DNA of 64,000 bases from Trujillonella endophytica (lineage in GTDB: Bacteria > Actinomycetota > Actinomycetes > Mycobacteriales > Geodermatophilaceae): NCBI RefSeq assembly GCF_900110555.1, contig NZ_FOEE01000002.1:186001-250000 (forward strand), given 5' to 3'. The notes below the pieces were generated by a model. The model ran no database searches. It was given only the letters and a program-made list of their open reading frames with translations, and was not told where the DNA came from. Positions within the stretch are counted from its first letter, which is position 1. The number at the start of each line of letters is the position of its first letter. A program made the translations under genes and the position numbers. Positions 8,154 to 16,310 of this stretch are shown here, piece by piece.

Positions 8154-9008
8154 TCAGGCCTGCGGCGGATGGGCCATCTTGTAGACCAGGGTGCCGCCGG
8201 CGTCGACTTTCAGCTTCGTCCCCGTGATGTACCGCGCCTCGTCCGAGGCGAGGAACAGGACGGCGTTGCTGATGTCGATCGGGTCGAGGTACGCGATCGG
8301 CAGCGCGTTCATCGCACGCACCGTCGGCAGCACCTCCTCCTCGGTGGCGCCCGCATGGCCGGCGAACAGGTCGAAGGTCGCCTGGTTCCGCATCATGAGG
8401 GTGTCCGTGGTCGACGGGTGGACCGTGTTGACGCGGATCATGTGCGGCGCCAGCTCGATCGCGAACGCTTCCATCAGCCCGACGAGCCCGGCCTTGGCGG
8501 CGCTGTAGTGGGCGGTGTTCCCGATGCCCGAGATCCCCGCGGTCGAGCTGGTCAGGACGATGGAGCCACCCTGTCCCCGCTCCAGCATCCCGGGGATGGT
8601 GGCGCGCATCGTCTTCCACACGCCCGTGAGGTTGATGCCGATCGTCTCGTCCCAGACCTCTTCGCTCATCAGGTGCCCGGGCACGAGCGTCGAGATGCCG
8701 GCGTTGGCGAGGACGATGTCGATGTGCCCCAGCTGGGAGAGGCCCTCGTCGACGACTGCCTCCAGCGCCGACAGGTCGCGGACGTCGGCCACCCGGGCGA
8801 CCATCCGCCGGTCGAGAGCCTCCACCTGCCGCACGGTCTCCGCGAGGTCAGCCTCGTCGGGCCCGCTGTAGGCCGCGGTCTCCAGGTCTCGACAGAGGTC
8901 GATCCCGATGATGTCGGCGCCCTCCTGGGCCAGCCGGACGGCGTGCGACCGCCCCTGGCCGCGTGCCGCGCCGGTGATGAAGGCGACCTTGCCCTCGAGT
9001 CGTCCCAC
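8154..9008 (-). CDS. Mycofactocin-coupled SDR family oxidoreductase
   Basis: A 284-residue SDR with the same diagnostic opening (GKVAFITGAARGQGRSHA) and long insertion as the gene at 1455; catalytic residues are Ser in TSSTAG and YSAAK. It probably oxidises a hydroxylated intermediate and passes electrons to mycofactocin. The GTG at 9008 has GAGGAG eight bases ahead. No copy of the regulon palindrome was seen in the 205 bases upstream, which makes this one of the few units of the region without it. Confidence 0.9.
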   Translation of the reverse strand: MGRLEGKVAFITGAARGQGRSHAVRLAQEGADIIGIDLCRDLETAAYSGPDEADLAETVRQVEALDRRMVARVADVRDLSALEAVVDEGLSQLGHIDIVLANAGISTLVPGHLMSEEVWDETIGINLTGVWKTMRATIPGMLERGQGGSIVLTSSTAGISGIGNTAHYSAAKAGLVGLMEAFAIELAPHMIRVNTVHPSTTDTLMMRNQATFDLFAGHAGATEEEVLPTVRAMNALPIAYLDPIDISNAVLFLASDEARYITGTKLKVDAGGTLVYKMAHPPQA

Positions 9009-9152
9009 TGCGATCTCCTCGTGTTCCGGGGTCTCTGTGCCGCGCGGCGTGTCCGCGTGGGGGGTGAGGTCTCTTCGTCGTGCTTCCCGGCCCTCTGCGG
9101 CGGCGCAGCTCGGCCGCTGCGCCGTCTGCCGACCCGCCGTAGGCGGCAGTGA

Positions 9153-9190
9153 GCTCCCCCGGGGTCAGATCGTCATGACCCCGGGGGAGC
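9153..9190 (-). terminator. Terminator of the ABC transporter operon
   Basis: Perfect 15-bp stem (GCTCCCCCGGGGTCA with its complement) and 8-base loop, 24 bases past the permease stop codon. Confidence 0.75.
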
Positions 9191-9213
9191 CGTCGAGTGC
9201 CACCCTCGGCCCT

Positions 9214-10323
9214 CTAGGCGGTCGTGCTGGCGACGGGCGTCGACGCCGCGACCTGACGCGCGGCCTGCGCGGCCCTGCGCACGGCACGACGCTCCTGGAC
9301 CCGCTTGACCATCAGCACCGCTCCGACAGCAACGATCAGCGCGATGCCGTTGAACAGGGCCGTGACCCAGATCGGCGCGCCCAACAGCTGCAGGCCGGCA
9401 ACACCGGTTCCCAGCAGGAGGATGGCGATCAGCGTCCCTCCCACGTTGAACCGACCCGGCTTGAGCTGGGTCGTGCCGAGGAAGACGGCTGCGAAGGCGG
9501 GCAGCAGGTACTCCGGCCCGATGGACTCGCTCACCGAACCCAGGGTCGAGGCGAGCAGCACGCCTGCCGCGGACGCGACGACGGCCGAGGTGACGAGCGA
9601 GAAGAAGACCAGCCGCTTCGTCGCCACACCCGACAGGTGGGCGGCTTCCGGATTCGCGCCCGTCGCGTAGATGCGGCGGCCCAGCGGGGAGTGCTCGATC
9701 ACGTACCAGGCGAGCAGAGCCAGAACGGCTACGTAGAGCACGATGATGGGCAGCGTGAAGACCTTCTGGTCCGTGATGGCCAGGAAGGAGTCGTCCAGGG
9801 GACCGATGAACGCCCCCTCGGCGAGGATCTGCGATCCCGCCAGCAACAGCGACGTGGTGCCCAGGGTCGCGATGAAGCTGTCGATGCCGATGACCGCCAC
9901 GAGGAAGCCGTTGAACGCCCCGATCACGCCACCGACGACGAGAGTGACGAGAATCGCCAGCGGTACCGGCAGGTCCTGCTTCGTGAGCAGGACACCGCAC
10001 AAGACCGCACTGAACCCGAGGTTCTGGGCAGCGGACAGGTCGAAGGCCCCTGCGGCGAGCGGGAAGAGCAGGCCGATCGCCAACACGGCCACGATTGCCT
10101 GCGTGGCGAGGATGGACCGCGCATTCGCCAATGTCAGGAACGTCTCCGGCCGCAGGAGCCCGAAGACGATGATCAGCGCGGCGAGGATCAGCAGTCCGCT
10201 GAACTTGTTCAGCTGCGCCCCGGCGAGCAGACGTGCCACGCCCGTCGGCCGGCGCGGAGACGTCGCAGCGTCGTCCTGGAGAGTCTCCCTGGCCGGCGCT
10301 TCCTGTGTTTCCAAGCTAGACAT
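9214..10323 (-). CDS. Sugar-type ABC transporter permease
   Basis: A 369-residue inner-membrane permease of the ribose/xylose family (RbsC-like), with a polar N-terminal tail of about 40 residues and then roughly eight to ten hydrophobic segments. The conserved ANPEAAHLSGV loop after the IYATGANPEAA motif, which contacts the ATPase, is clear. It starts at ATG 10323, eight bases inside the 3' end of the ATPase gene, so the two are translationally coupled. Together with the lipoprotein encoded at 12369 it should form an importer. Members of this family also import non-sugar substrates in catabolic clusters, so the ligand need not be a sugar. Confidence 0.9.
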   Translation of the reverse strand: MSSLETQEAPARETLQDDAATSPRRPTGVARLLAGAQLNKFSGLLILAALIIVFGLLRPETFLTLANARSILATQAIVAVLAIGLLFPLAAGAFDLSAAQNLGFSAVLCGVLLTKQDLPVPLAILVTLVVGGVIGAFNGFLVAVIGIDSFIATLGTTSLLLAGSQILAEGAFIGPLDDSFLAITDQKVFTLPIIVLYVAVLALLAWYVIEHSPLGRRIYATGANPEAAHLSGVATKRLVFFSLVTSAVVASAAGVLLASTLGSVSESIGPEYLLPAFAAVFLGTTQLKPGRFNVGGTLIAILLLGTGVAGLQLLGAPIWVTALFNGIALIVAVGAVLMVKRVQERRAVRRAAQAARQVAASTPVASTTA

Positions 10324-11851
10324 GGAGGCTGTCCTTACTGCGAGAACGGGAGATGGATTCCCCGAGGAGACGATCGGTCGTAGCCTCGGCGCGCGGCACG
10401 GAGGCACCCAGGACGCCGTCCCGGAGGACCAGGACGCGATCACACATCGACGCGGCTTCGTCGAAGTCCGACGTCATGAGGAGGATGGCGGAACCGCCGG
10501 CAGCGGCCTGGAGGATCGCGTCGTAGATCGCGCGCTTGGCCCCCACGTCGACACCGGCCGTCGGCTCTTCGAGCAGAAACACGTGCGCACCGCTGCGCAT
10601 CCACCGGGCGATGACCACCTTCTGCTGATTGCCGCCGCTCAGGGACGCCAGGCGCATCTCGGGATCCCTCGGGTGCACGCCGTACTTGGCGACATAGGGC
10701 GCCACGTCGCGCCCCTCGGCACGGCGGGACATCCACCTGAGCCGGCCCAGGCCCTTGAGCCGCGGCAGCGTGATGTTTTCGCGAACCGACCACTCCCCCA
10801 GCACCGCCAACCGCTTCCGCTCACCAGGGCTGAAGGCGATCCCGGCTCTGATGGAGGCGGCAGGGGCATCCGGCGGGACGTCCCGGCCGTCCACCCGAAC
10901 GACGCCTGCCGCTCGGGGCCGGGAACCGAACAGGAGGTGGGGGACGTCTTCGGCACCACTGCCCATCAACCCGACGACCCCGACGATCTCGCCGGCCCGG
11001 ACGGAGAGGGACAGGTCCTTGACGTTGCCACCGGCGAGGTGCTCGGCCTGCAACACCGCCACACCCGCCGACTCCTCGTGATCGGGATAGAGGGCTTCCA
11101 ACTTCCTCCCGAGGATCAGCTCGATGAGGGAGTCGTGGTCCAGTCCCGCCAGCGGACGGGTGGCGACGACACTCCCGTTCCGGAGGATCGTCACCCGGTC
11201 ACCAAGCTCGAACACCTCCTGGAGGAGGTGGGTGACGTAGAGGATGGTCTGCCCGCGGGCCTGCACCTCGCGGAGCAGCGTGAAGAGGAGTTGCTTGTCC
11301 GCCTCGGCGAGCGCCGCCGTCGGCTCGTCCAGGACGAGGATCGCGTCCTTCGCCGGGCCGAAGTGCAGGGCGCGGACGACTGCCACCAACGTGCGCGCCG
11401 CCAGGCTCAGTTCCCCGATCGTGGCCGCCGCATCCACCTTCACCCCGTACGAGTCCAGGATCGCCTGCGAGTGGCGGACGTGCTGTCTGTCCGACAGCCA
11501 GAAGCGCCCCGGGAAGGAGCCACCCAACGACATGTTGTCGGCGACCGAGAGACTGTCGATCATCCCGAGGTCCTGGTGGATGAACCGCAGTCCACTCTTC
11601 TCGGCCATGTGCGGCCCCACCTCGACCTCGGTACCGAAGACCGAGGCCTCGGAGCCGGGGTCCGGGGTGTGGTAGCCGGCGAGGATCTTGATGAGAGTGG
11701 ACTTGCCGGAGCCGTTCTGGCCCAAGAGGCAGTGGATCTCGCCGGGCTGGAGGTCCAGGGCGACCTGCCGTAGCGCCTGCTGGCCCTGGAACGTCTTCGA
11801 GAGTCCTCGGACACTCAGCGCCGCTGGTCTGTCGGCGACCGTGGTCGACAT
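10316..11851 (-). CDS. Sugar-type ABC transporter ATPase, two fused domains
   Basis: A 511-residue RbsA/XylG-like protein with two ABC domains. Domain 1 has an intact Walker A (GQNGSGKST) and Walker B (ILVLDEPTAAL) but its signature is LSLAA instead of LSGGQ. Domain 2 has a degenerate Walker A (GLMGSGAED) but an intact signature (LSGGNQQK) and LLEEPTAGVD. This asymmetric pattern is normal in the family and leaves one competent composite site. The ATG at 11851 follows AGGAG by seven bases. The promoter and the palindrome at 11899 lie directly upstream. Confidence 0.92.
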   Translation of the reverse strand: MSTTVADRPAALSVRGLSKTFQGQQALRQVALDLQPGEIHCLLGQNGSGKSTLIKILAGYHTPDPGSEASVFGTEVEVGPHMAEKSGLRFIHQDLGMIDSLSVADNMSLGGSFPGRFWLSDRQHVRHSQAILDSYGVKVDAAATIGELSLAARTLVAVVRALHFGPAKDAILVLDEPTAALAEADKQLLFTLLREVQARGQTILYVTHLLQEVFELGDRVTILRNGSVVATRPLAGLDHDSLIELILGRKLEALYPDHEESAGVAVLQAEHLAGGNVKDLSLSVRAGEIVGVVGLMGSGAEDVPHLLFGSRPRAAGVVRVDGRDVPPDAPAASIRAGIAFSPGERKRLAVLGEWSVRENITLPRLKGLGRLRWMSRRAEGRDVAPYVAKYGVHPRDPEMRLASLSGGNQQKVVIARWMRSGAHVFLLEEPTAGVDVGAKRAIYDAILQAAAGGSAILLMTSDFDEAASMCDRVLVLRDGVLGASVPRAEATTDRLLGESISRSRSKDSLHV

Positions 11852-11895
11852 AAGTTCTCCTGGGTCTTCGTGAAGCCCGTCACAACGGTGGTGTG

Positions 11896-11924
11896 ACGCT
11901 AGCGCTCGCTAGTGGCTTTGGCAA
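11896..11924 (-). promoter_or_regulatory. Promoter with embedded regulon operator, site 3
   Basis: The palindrome CTAGCGCTCGCTAG (11899-11912) is a perfect match to the consensus. On the minus strand TTGCCA (11919-11924) and TAGCGT (11896-11901) are spaced by 17 bases, so the operator fills the spacer and overlaps the -10 box; repression by occlusion is the natural reading. The ATPase start codon is 48 bases away. Confidence 0.75.
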
Positions 11925-12041
11925 TGGACCGTTGGCCCGGCCGCCGAGGTCTGGCCGGCCGGGAGAGATGTGCGGGTCGGCGATGCGTCGAGTGGCTCAG
12001 GACCAGCCTCCGGGCCCCACCGGGGTCGTGCAGGAGGGACT

Positions 12042-12086
12042 TCCCCGGGCCCGGCGTCGGCGGTGTGCAGACGCCGGGCCCGGGGA
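12042..12086 (-). terminator. Hairpin behind the binding-protein remnant
   Basis: Perfect 17-bp stem (TCCCCGGGCCCGGCGTC with its complement) and 11-base loop directly past the truncated binding-protein remnant, as expected for the terminator of the gene that once stood there. Confidence 0.6.
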
Positions 12087-12100
12087 CGCTCCGGTCGGAC

Positions 12101-12230
12101 CCCCCACGCCTCCGTGAAGGCGTGCACGTAGTTCGGCGGGTCGAACGCCTCCTCCGACGCGCTCTCCGGCGTCAGGGTCCGGAACTCGTTCGTCGGCGAC
12201 GGGTCCGCGATGGGGTCCCCGCGTGCGACC
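12101..12230 (-). pseudogene. 3'-end remnant of a second substrate-binding protein gene
   Basis: About 43 codons reading GDPIADPSPTNEFRTLTPES...FDPPNYVHAFTEAWGV match the last residues of the neighbouring binding protein (GDPIADPEPSNAFQLVTQEN...FDPPNYADAFQEAWGV). The stop codon is lost (TGA has become CGA) and nothing of the rest of the gene remains. The divergence indicates an old paralogue or an imperfect recombination rather than a recent copy. Confidence 0.75.
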
Positions 12231-12267
12231 TGCTGCCGTGCGCCCGCCGGTAGGCGATGACGCCCGA

Positions 12268-12297
12268 GGTGGCCCGGCCCGATCGGGCCGGGCCACC
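12268..12297 (-). terminator. Terminator of the substrate-binding protein gene
   Basis: A perfect 30-base palindrome (GGTGGCCCGGCCCGA and its complement), 72 bases past the binding-protein stop. Confidence 0.7.
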
Positions 12298-12368
12298 ATG
12301 ATGACCTTCCGGAGCGAACGTCGGTCACCCGCGCGGCGCACAGAGCGCGACCGCGCGGGCCAGTCCGA

Positions 12369-13481
12369 TCAGACGCCCCAGGCCTCCTGGAAGGCATCGG
12401 CGTAGTTCGGCGGGTCGAACCGCTCCTCCGACGCGTTCTCCTGCGTCACGAGCTGGAACGCGTTCGACGGCTCCGGGTCCGCGATGGGGTCGCCGACGGC
12501 CAGGCGAGCCATTCCGTCGACCTGCCGCCACTGGTGGGTGGTCTCACCTGCGACCACGCCGACCCACGCACCGTCCTGGATCGACTCCAGGTCCGTCGGG
12601 AACGGGAAGCCCATGACCAGCTTCACCGAGTCCGAGAGGCCGGCGGCTCGCAGGCCCTGGTCGATACCGGGGTAGAACGCGGTCCCCGCGAACGCGAGGT
12701 ACTTCGTGTCGGGGTTGGCCTTGAGGTAGTTGACGATCGCCGAGACGTTCGTCGCTGCCGGCTGGGCCAGGCTGACATCGATCCGCTCGAAGCCCGCATC
12801 GGCCTCTCCCAGACGGTCCTCCATTCCCTGGGACATGCCCACGAAGACGCCGTAGACGGGATCGAACGGCATCGCGACGTCGACGGGCTCACCTGCGTCG
12901 GCCAGGACGACGTCCGCCAGGTTCGTCCCCGCATCGATGAAGGCGTTCGGGCCGTTCACCATGAGCGCGATCCCCGGCGCGGTCTCCGCACCCGAAGCGA
13001 TGACCGGGATCCCCTCGGCCTGCGCCTGCTCGAGCTGCCTCGAGATTAGGTCCGGGCTGCCCGTGACGTTGATCGCCAGATAGTCCGGCTTGGAGGCGAG
13101 CGCCGCATCGACGGCACGCAGATAGTCCGGCGTGCCCTTGGTGATGTCGTAGTCGAAGCTCTCGAGCGTCCAGCCGAGGGCCTCGACCGGCTCCTGCATC
13201 GCGCCGGGCGTGCACTGCGGGATCGTGCAGTTCACCTGCGCCACCACCTTGCCCGGCGGGACCGGACCCGAGAGCGGCTCGACCGTGAAGTCCTCGGGGT
13301 TCGCGAGTGTTTCGACGTTGGCGGTCGCCTCATCGATGACCGCGTTGCCCTCGGACGACGAATTCCCGGACGAGGAATCCCCGGACGACTCGTCGTCGTC
13401 GGAACCACAGGCGGTGCCCAGCAAGGCGACGGTCATCGTGCACGCGATGACCGCGAGCCCGCGTCGGGTCGGCTTCAACAT
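12369..13481 (-). CDS. ABC transporter substrate-binding lipoprotein
   Basis: A 370-residue extracytoplasmic binding protein of the periplasmic-binding-protein (sugar-type) family. It has a basic start (MLKPTRRG), a hydrophobic signal and a lipobox ending LLGTAC, then an acidic/Ser-rich linker; Cys after GTA would carry the lipid anchor. Segments such as PDYLAINVTGSPDLI, GIPVIASGAE and LKANPDTKYLAFAG are the alternating strands of the two-lobe fold. It is the ligand-binding component for the ATPase/permease pair downstream, from which it is separated by a terminator and a remnant of a paralogue. ATG 13481 has GGAG eight bases upstream. Confidence 0.9.
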   Translation of the reverse strand: MLKPTRRGLAVIACTMTVALLGTACGSDDDESSGDSSSGNSSSEGNAVIDEATANVETLANPEDFTVEPLSGPVPPGKVVAQVNCTIPQCTPGAMQEPVEALGWTLESFDYDITKGTPDYLRAVDAALASKPDYLAINVTGSPDLISRQLEQAQAEGIPVIASGAETAPGIALMVNGPNAFIDAGTNLADVVLADAGEPVDVAMPFDPVYGVFVGMSQGMEDRLGEADAGFERIDVSLAQPAATNVSAIVNYLKANPDTKYLAFAGTAFYPGIDQGLRAAGLSDSVKLVMGFPFPTDLESIQDGAWVGVVAGETTHQWRQVDGMARLAVGDPIADPEPSNAFQLVTQENASEERFDPPNYADAFQEAWGV

Positions 13482-13534
13482 GGATTGTCTCCGATAAGTG
13501 AGTGGAGTGAGGGGGGTCACAGCGACGTGCCACG

Positions 13535-13569
13535 CTAGCGTTCGATAGGGATGCGAGGCAAGTAACAAC
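13535..13569 (-). promoter_or_regulatory. Promoter with embedded regulon operator, site 4
   Basis: CTAGCGTTCGATAG at 13535-13548. Read on the minus strand, TTGCCT is followed after 18 bases by TAGCGT, the same geometry as at 11896, with the palindrome against the -10 box. The binding-protein start is 54 bases downstream. Confidence 0.7.
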
Positions 13570-14142
13570 TTGGACTCACTCCACCGCCACCTGCGACGGG
13601 GCCTGTAACGGCGCGCATCGGGCCGTCTCGAGCCGGGGCACCTGCGGACGCCGCCATGCCAGGACCGGCCGGCACCCGTGCAAGCGGCCGGGTAGCCCGC
13701 GCCTCGGCCCACCGGCACCGACTGACCTGGCCCGCCGCCACACCTCGGAGGAGCACGTGACGTGAACTCGTCCACGTCAGCGTCGGCAGGCGCTCCCCGC
13801 CCGCGCCCCACGGGCGGTGGACATCGACCGACCTGCGCACTCAGCTGTCACGGCCGACCCGAGAAGGGCCCGGTCGCCGGCGCCTCACGAAGCGTGCGAG
13901 GGGGGCGCAGCACTGCCGGGCGGCGGGACCTCGATGGGTGCTCGCTGATGAACGCGCCAAGCGGGAGGCGCGGCTCTCGGGAGGCTCCGCCACAACCGGT
14001 CGTTCGTCGGGGCGATCACGCGATGATCCGGCCCCGGTGCGGCACTCGGACCGCCGAGCCACCAGCAGGTCGCATCGCCACCATCGCCCTCGACGGCGGG
14101 AGAAGGGCGCCGGGCGCCCGCCTCGACCATCAGACACGAACA
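13570..14142. other. Intergenic stretch without a recognisable gene
   Basis: About 570 bases between the binding-protein promoter and the esterase terminator. Open frames exist on both strands but none has a ribosome site or a protein-like sequence. Confidence 0.6.
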
Positions 14143-14179
14143 GCTCGACGGCCCGTTCCTCCGGAACGGGCCGTCGAGC
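14143..14179 (-). terminator. Terminator of the esterase gene
   Basis: Perfect 17-bp stem (GCTCGACGGCCCGTTCC) with a 3-base loop, 17 bases past the stop codon of the esterase at 14196. Confidence 0.75.
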
Positions 14180-14195
14180 AATGGACGAGAGCGGA

Positions 14196-15101
14196 TCAGG
14201 CGCCGGCGGCCACCACTCGCGCCGCCCACTCGGCGACCGACTGCAGGGCGTCGTCGGCCTCCGGGAGGTTCCCGGCGAACAACTGGAACACGTGCGGGAC
14301 GACGTCGAACTCCTGATAGGTGACGTCGACGCCGGCTTCCTCCGCACGAGAGGCGATGAGCCTGGCGTCACCGACGAGGACCTCTGCTGCACTGGCCTGG
14401 ATGATCAGCGGCGGGAGCCCCGCGAGCGCCCCCGCGAACGCCGGCGACACCCGCGGGTTCTCGTAGTCGCCGGTCGGGACGTAGTTCTGCCGGAGCGGGA
14501 CCATCATGGGGTGTGAGCACATCACGTCGGTTGCCGCGTTCGTCTCGTACGTCGCCGAGGTGAGCCGGAAGTCCGCCCACGGCGACATGAAGATGCCTCC
14601 GGCGAGCCGCACCCCGTCCCGGGTCTGGTCGATCAGCGTCGTGAGCGCCAGCGCGGCGCCGCCGCTGTCGCCGCTCAGGATGATCTGCTCGGCTGGCACG
14701 CCCTGATCCAGGAGCCACCGGACTGCGGCTGCGGTGTCGTCCGCGCCAGCGGGGAACGGGTTCTCGGGCGCCAGCCGGTAGTCGAGGTTGTAGACCTTCA
14801 TCCGGCTACGGGCCGCCAGATGCGCCGCGAGTCGGGTGTGCGACTCCGGCGACCCCAGGGTCAGGCCGCCGCCGTGCAGGTGCAGGATCACGCCGCTGCC
14901 GACCTGCTCGGGGGTGTGGACCAGCGCCCGGCGCCCACCCATGTCGATCTCTTCGACCTTCACGTCGGTGCGCTCGGCACCAAAGGTGCCCATCGCCTCT
15001 CCGCCGGCCCGGAGACCCTCAAGGGTCGGCTCCTGATCGGTCATGGACGCCGTCCACGCCCTCAGTTCTGCGTCCAGCTTCTCTGCCGCCGCACTCGCCA
15101 T
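14196..15101 (-). CDS. Alpha/beta hydrolase, HSL-family esterase
   Basis: A 301-residue carboxylesterase of the hormone-sensitive-lipase family. The oxyanion motif HGGG (in LHLHGGGLTLG), the nucleophile GDSGG, and a C-terminal VPHVF His are all present; DYRLAPENPFPA is the usual neighbour of the oxyanion loop. It would hydrolyse a short ester or lactone, possibly one formed by the flavin monooxygenases or one carried by the growth substrate. Its own promoter region carries the palindrome at 15222. Confidence 0.9.
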   Translation of the reverse strand: MASAAAEKLDAELRAWTASMTDQEPTLEGLRAGGEAMGTFGAERTDVKVEEIDMGGRRALVHTPEQVGSGVILHLHGGGLTLGSPESHTRLAAHLAARSRMKVYNLDYRLAPENPFPAGADDTAAAVRWLLDQGVPAEQIILSGDSGGAALALTTLIDQTRDGVRLAGGIFMSPWADFRLTSATYETNAATDVMCSHPMMVPLRQNYVPTGDYENPRVSPAFAGALAGLPPLIIQASAAEVLVGDARLIASRAEEAGVDVTYQEFDVVPHVFQLFAGNLPEADDALQSVAEWAARVVAAGA

Positions 15102-15221
15102 CTCTGACTCTCCTCTTCACCGTCGGGACTGGCCCCGGGAGGCGCCCCCAGTCGTCACAAACCGGACAGCGGACACGCCCTGATGATCGGTCCGCCGTCA
15201 TGCCGACTGGCTACCCGATAT

Positions 15222-15235
15222 CGAGCGAGCGCTAG
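15222..15235. promoter_or_regulatory. Regulon operator, site 5
   Basis: CGAGCGAGCGCTAG, i.e. CTAGCGCTCGCTCG on the other strand, one base from the perfect form. It is 121 bases upstream of the esterase starting at 15101. Confidence 0.6.
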
Positions 15236-15326
15236 GGAGACATGTTAGTCGGGTCACTCCTGGAGGCGTCAACAGCGGCGGTGCAATCACCGGATGGACA
15301 GGGCGAGCGGGCACCCGCCTCCGCGG

Positions 15327-16310
15327 TCAGGCGGCCAGCAGCCGGCGTAGCCACTCCAGCCGCACGGCGCGGGTCGCCCGGGAGATCTGCGTGGCCGGAG
15401 CCATCCGCGCGTATCCGTGAAAGCCGCCGGGCCAGACGTGCAGTTCGGCGATCCCGCCGACCTCCCAGATGCGCAGGGCGAAGGCCACGTCCTCGTCGCG
15501 GAACGTCTCCGCGGAGCCGACGTCGATGAAGGCCGGCGGCAGTCCGGAGAGGTCGGTCGCGCGCGCCGGAGCGGCGTACGGGGAGACGTCCGCGCCGCCG
15601 CACGCCTCCCCCAGCAGGGCCGTCCAACCGGTCTCGTTCGCCGTTCGGTCCCACACGCCGAGTCCGGCCATCTGCTGGACGGACACCGTGTCGTTCCGGT
15701 CGTCGAGCATCGGGCAGAGGAGGAACTGCCCCGCCAGCGCCGGACCACTCCGGTCCCGCGCGGCGAGCGCCACCGCCGCGGCCAGGCCGCCGCCGGCACT
15801 GAGGCCGGCGACCACGAGCCGGTCCGGGTCGATGCCCAGCTCCCGCGCGTGCTCCGCGGTCCACAGCAGCCCGGCGTAACAGTCGTCGAACGGGGCGGGG
15901 TGCGGATGCTCCGGCGCCAGCCGGTACTCGACGGACACGACCGCCAGCTCTAGGTCCTTCGCGTAGACGAGCACCTCGTCGAGGCCATCCCGGTTGTCCG
16001 CCACGATCATGCCGCCGCTGTGCATCCAGTACAGGGCCGCAACCGGCCCAGTCGCCGACGTCGGCCGGCAGATGAGCAGTGAGACTTCCGGCGAGCCCTC
16101 CGCTCCCGGTACCGATCGCTCCTCCACGGTGAAGGCACTGGTCAGTTCCTCGGGGATGGGTGGCGTCACCGCGGCCAGGTTCGCGCGCAGTGCGGGGATC
16201 TCATCCAGGGTCACCGACGGCGCGAGGAGCTCCCCGAGCTCGGCCAGAACGGCCCCGCACTCGGGGTCGAACGGAGGCGGCGGCCCTGCCGACGACGGGA
16301 TCGTCCGCAT
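15327..16310 (-). CDS. Alpha/beta hydrolase, HSL-family esterase
   Basis: A 327-residue esterase of the same family as the gene at 14196 but clearly diverged. The oxyanion loop is MHSGGMI rather than HGGG, the nucleophile motif is GLSAGGG, and the C-terminal FHGYA His is present. The start codon ATG at 16310 shares its A with the TGA stop of the ferredoxin reductase gene (a GTG at 16313 is the alternative), so it is the last, coupled gene of the P450 operon. It may open an ester or lactone made by the P450/monooxygenase steps. Confidence 0.88.
   Translation of the reverse strand: MRTIPSSAGPPPPFDPECGAVLAELGELLAPSVTLDEIPALRANLAAVTPPIPEELTSAFTVEERSVPGAEGSPEVSLLICRPTSATGPVAALYWMHSGGMIVADNRDGLDEVLVYAKDLELAVVSVEYRLAPEHPHPAPFDDCYAGLLWTAEHARELGIDPDRLVVAGLSAGGGLAAAVALAARDRSGPALAGQFLLCPMLDDRNDTVSVQQMAGLGVWDRTANETGWTALLGEACGGADVSPYAAPARATDLSGLPPAFIDVGSAETFRDEDVAFALRIWEVGGIAELHVWPGGFHGYARMAPATQISRATRAVRLEWLRRLLAA

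Noticed and set aside
13841-14392. Open frames of more than 100 codons in the gap before the esterase
   Set aside because: No ribosome site, non-protein-like composition and partial overlap with the esterase and its terminator.
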